Positions 62,601-64,000 of a DNA stretch of 64,000 nucleotides are shown here, piece after piece. The stretch lies in assembly GCF_001189295.1 (NCBI RefSeq), contig NZ_CP012159.1, positions 7,991,001-8,055,000 of the forward strand, written 5' to 3'. The notes below the pieces were generated by a model. The model ran no database searches and was not told where the DNA came from. It worked only from the letters and a program-made list of their open reading frames with translations. Each line of letters opens with the position of its first letter. Position 1 is the stretch's first letter. The stretch comes from Chondromyces crocatus. Its GTDB lineage: Bacteria > Myxococcota_A > Polyangia > Polyangiales > Polyangiaceae. A program made the translations under genes and the position numbers.

Positions 62601-62814
62601 CTGTGGCAGCCGTGTATTCATCAGGCATCCCCCAGTCGGCGACGTCGCCGGTGAAGCACACCAGGTCGACCGGCACGCCATCACCGAGCAGATCATCGAG
62701 GTTGCGGAGCCACGCCTCTCCCAGGACACGCCGCCGGCGCCACGGCTCGCTCTCTCGGGCAGCACGCTCGTGGAGATCCGAGATGTGGAGGACCCGAAGA
62801 CGATGCTCGGTCAT
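59659..62814 (-). CDS. Metallophosphoesterase - NB-ARC (STAND) - TPR protein
   Basis: A protein of 1051 residues from ATG 62814 (GGCGGGTGG upstream); ATG 62826 is possible. Residues 5-270 are a calcineurin-type metallophosphoesterase with ISDLH, FTGDVADWG, VVPGNHDIQ, ALVHHPL and LLRGHLHH, all five metal/phosphate-binding motifs. Residues about 385-600 form an NB-ARC-type NTPase: Walker A HGMPGAGKSYLAQHF, Walker B-like TLLHIENVD, and ELGHLPLALHLAAS, the GLPL-type motif. Residues 770-1010 are TPRs, including four nearly identical 41-residue units (VTKGKIADIQQARGELEEAL). The architecture, effector - STAND ATPase - repeat sensor, is that of bacterial NLR-like immune proteins. A phosphoesterase effector would act on nucleotide or nucleic acid phosphates after ligand-induced oligomerisation. 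Defence function is inferred. Confidence 0.85.
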   Translation of the reverse strand: MTEHRLRVLHISDLHERAARESEPWRRRRVLGEAWLRNLDDLLGDGVPVDLVCFTGDVADWGMPDEYTAATDLVESLLERLNLPKERLFVVPGNHDIQRKKNEDVWKRLRNVLLNSSAIERSRWLRGNALPRGYEQADRNKLLDRGEAFRAWLRALGREALLPAAPLHPHVGYRVTLRVRDLPFDVHIIGLDSAWLCGDDADSGKLLLTEDQVALLSTQADGQDLGGLRLALVHHPLSDLHDGDACRDLLAKHVDLLLRGHLHHEDLATWIGPELRLRQVAAGCLYEGHLANTWPNACHLIDIRLDDAGRPTGYRVRLRGYSDRNKGFWHDDASLYSAAPAGILDWETGLSTPPPPATRPSPGIFVGRDTELQALRDALLPAAGPSRPTAISALHGMPGAGKSYLAQHFVDLHGAQFPGGILRLVLEPDEDRSPDPLAQALRGQIADRLKLPASVQRGADPLLDRLLQPRTLLHIENVDAEPAARGVALLARRLPGVALVVSARYQGLEREPGWTGIHITPFTPASSLELFEKELGRAPRDAREREALRTLAGELGHLPLALHLAASALREGDFTPDTFLEDLRRRRLDLAPGLRDDPRANLRKTFELSLSLLRRHLERDGLDADELMAGFFALGHAPVAGFGRALGATIAGLSRLSFSQLTAAARKLSLLMALPWEERNDDAWRVHPLLAERLREDSDGREVLSRMTEWFIERLQPTHAKEQAPQGQRWPEVHAEHEALAFWLMQVLERSPEDVVRVERAGSEYAIHAGQSHAWESFLTRALDTHEDANARSNLLWTLAHVAMRGGELEKALNVAAEKERIDRARGDDKEVAIARSCRADILEARGELKEALRILQEEMLPLFEKLDDMRSRAVTKGKIADILEARGELEEALRIRKEEALPVFEKLGDVRSSAVTKGKIADIQQARGELEEALRIRKEEQLPVYEKLGDVRSSAVTKGKIADIQQARGELEEALRIRKEEELPVYERLGAARDVVVCRTRIALVLLARGQEDDRRVAAKHLSDALDAARRMQLPEAKIILQIQQHHGLN
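59861..60352 (-). repeat. Four 123-bp TPR-coding repeats
   Basis: Repeat units with landmark GGAAG at 59861, 59984, 60107 and 60230, exactly 123 bp apart. The first two are almost identical at DNA level; the last is the most diverged. Each encodes 41 residues of TPR, one more than a standard 34-residue unit plus insertion. It points to recent expansion or contraction of the sensor region. Confidence 0.9.
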
Positions 62815-63011
62815 GCCACCCGCCATGAGAAGTGAGCCCAGGCTTCCCGTCCAGCCTTTCGGCTTCGAAAGGCTTCCTGGCGGCTCTCGATGGTGAGCGT
62901 CAGGGAAGCTCCACGCATTACGAGGGTCCCGATATCAGCGCTGCTTCAAATCAGCCCTTTTACCGCGACGAAGGGCTGGCCATCGCAACGTACGCTCGCT
63001 ACCTCGGCGCA

Positions 63012-63398
63012 ATGCCGCCCCTCAGCCGCGAAGAGCTGGAGCGTAAATTCCCCCCGACCGACGACCCGATCCGACTGGAGAACCGCCGTCAGCTCATCTG
63101 GTTGCTGCTCGCCACCACCCCCCAGTTGAAGCAAGAGCTGCTCGCCGAGGGACGACTGAAGGGACTGCTGGAGGCACGGTTGGAAGGGCGCTTGATCCAG
63201 GCACGCGCGTCGGTCCGCCAGGTGCTGTCGAGCCGCGGGCTGACGCTGAGTCCCGCGGAAGAGGACCAGATCGAGGCCTGCGCCGACCTGGTCACGCTGG
63301 TACGGTGGCACGAGCAAGCGATCAGCGCGACGACCGTGGCCGAGGCACTCCGTACGCAGGCGGGGCCCGGCGCGAGGCCGAGCGCAGACCCGGTGTGA
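63012..63398 (+). CDS. Truncated paralogue of the Rpn-like C-terminal module
   Basis: A protein of 128 residues starting at ATG 63012 with MPPLSREELERKFPPTDDP, nearly the same as the tail of the protein at 58539-59525 (SREELERKFPP, RLENRRQLIWLLLATTPQLK, EEDQIEACADLVTLVRWHE, TVAEALRTQ). The nuclease-like N-terminus is missing. A longer frame from GTG 62832 adds unrelated residues. It could be a free-standing module or a dead fragment left by duplication. It lies divergent from the STAND gene. Confidence 0.6.
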   Translation: MPPLSREELERKFPPTDDPIRLENRRQLIWLLLATTPQLKQELLAEGRLKGLLEARLEGRLIQARASVRQVLSSRGLTLSPAEEDQIEACADLVTLVRWHEQAISATTVAEALRTQAGPGARPSADPV

Positions 63399-63412
63399 CA
63401 CGCGAAGCGACC
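63012..63412 (+). repeat. Direct repeat copy 2 flanking the STAND gene
   Basis: Counterpart of 59214-59575. The two copies bracket the whole STAND gene. The copy carries a short in-frame insertion (LKGLLEARLEGRL region) relative to copy 1. Confidence 0.8.
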
Positions 63413-63497
63413 GCTGCACACCGACCGGCAAGGCCTTTTCGGCTCGGGAATTCGCTGGCCGCGCCACGCCGCCGCAGCTAACACCGGGTGGCCCACG

Positions 63498-64000
63498 ATG
63501 CGCATCGACACGCTCCGGTTGATCAACTTCCGCGTCTTCGAGCGCTTCGAGCTGCGGCTGGAGCCCACGCTCACGGTGCTGGTCGGGCGCAATGGCGCCG
63601 GGAAGACGACCGTGCTCGAAGGGCTCGCGGTCGCGCTCGGAGCCTGGGTGAGCGGGTTCAGCGGGATCCGGGAGGACTACCCGATCCCCAAATCGTCTGC
63701 CCGGCGCGTGACGGCGAAGACGTCGACGGACCTCCCGACGGAATCGACGAGCTACCCGGTGCGCGTCGAGGCCGAGGGGCAGCTCCGCGACGCAGCAGGT
63801 GGTGACGCCCGGATCGCCTGGGCGAGGGAGCTGCGAAGTGTGGAAGGGCGCACCACGAGCGGGGAAGCCGTGAGCCTCCGAGACCGCGCCGAGGCGACGG
63901 AGCAGCAGCTCTCGTCCAGCACGCCCACCGTGCTCCCCGTGGTCGCGTACTACGGGACGGGACGGCTCTGGCTCCACAAGCGCGAGAAGCGGACGGAGAA
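63498..64000 (+). CDS. RecF/PtuA-type AAA ATPase (3' end beyond window)
   Basis: The first 167 codons of an ABC/SMC-type ATPase, running off the right edge. The start is MRIDTLRLINFRVFERFELR, then Walker A VLVGRNGAGKTTVLEGLAVA. A later LPVVAYYGTGRLW motif is characteristic of a group of stand-alone AAA ATPases that includes PtuA-like proteins of Septu/retron systems, and related OLD-like proteins. The Walker B and signature motifs would lie past the edge. A PtuB-type HNH nuclease or other partner cannot be seen. The neighbouring STAND and toxin-antitoxin genes favour a defence role, which is inference. Confidence 0.75.
   Translation, partial: MRIDTLRLINFRVFERFELRLEPTLTVLVGRNGAGKTTVLEGLAVALGAWVSGFSGIREDYPIPKSSARRVTAKTSTDLPTESTSYPVRVEAEGQLRDAAGGDARIAWARELRSVEGRTTSGEAVSLRDRAEATEQQLSSSTPTVLPVVAYYGTGRLWLHKREKRTE

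Noticed and set aside
1-64000. tRNA or rRNA genes
   Set aside because: No cloverleaf-like segment with T-loop and anticodon arms and no rRNA-like sequence was noticed by eye; a covariance-model scan would be needed to exclude a single tRNA.

Overview
The window looks like a chromosomal segment of a large, high-GC myxobacterium, most likely a Sorangiineae/Polyangiales-type member of the Myxococcota. The support is homologue-like genes of the Myxococcus gliding (Glt/Agl) apparatus, many tetratricopeptide (TPR) and HEAT proteins, a Ser/Thr-kinase/sigma54-activator fusion, a DUF4388 protein and very high third-position GC in the right half. Species cannot be named from sequence reading alone.

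Layout. 1-20.2 kb (minus strand): a giant TPR protein that runs off the left edge (GltI/AgmK-like), a TPR lipoprotein, then an insertion-sequence graveyard (8.5-12.8 kb), then a small secreted protein and three genes resembling gltE, gltD and gltC. The IS block holds an IS630-type transposase that needs a -1 frameshift at an A8 run, an IS701-type element with readable terminal inverted repeats but a broken transposase, and three further fragments. A perfect 21-bp palindrome lies about 100 bp upstream of gltC. 20.7-24.3 kb: a Cys-rich lipoprotein, a YraN-like protein, a HAMP membrane protein and a HEAT protein. 25.1-31.6 kb (plus): a surface protein, ftsY, two outer-membrane beta-barrels that may be the GltB/GltA partners of the gliding genes, and a HEAT protein.

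31.7-36.4 kb (plus): a tightly coupled cluster of an outer-membrane barrel, a 13-heme c-type cytochrome, a small protein and a Cys-rich lipoprotein; this looks like an envelope electron-transfer module. 36.5-41.9 kb: an FHA-GGDEF diguanylate cyclase divergent from a 1450-residue kinase-GAF-sigma54 AAA+-Fis regulator. 42-48.4 kb (minus): SCO and CtaB (cytochrome oxidase assembly), a membrane protein with a TonB-like protein, and an SDR. 48.8-54.7 kb: a DUF4388/J-domain protein, lysine 5,6-aminomutase (kamD/kamE), inorganic pyrophosphatase and a lipoprotein.

55-64 kb is accessory: several tandem-repeat arrays, a repeat-tailed protein, a MNT/HEPN toxin-antitoxin pair, a Rpn-like protein, a metallophosphoesterase-NB-ARC-TPR protein with four nearly identical 41-residue TPR units, a partial paralogue of the Rpn-like gene, and the first 167 codons of a RecF/PtuA-type ATPase. 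The architectures suggest a defence island. The window was read by eye: domain calls rest on motifs, and no searches were run.
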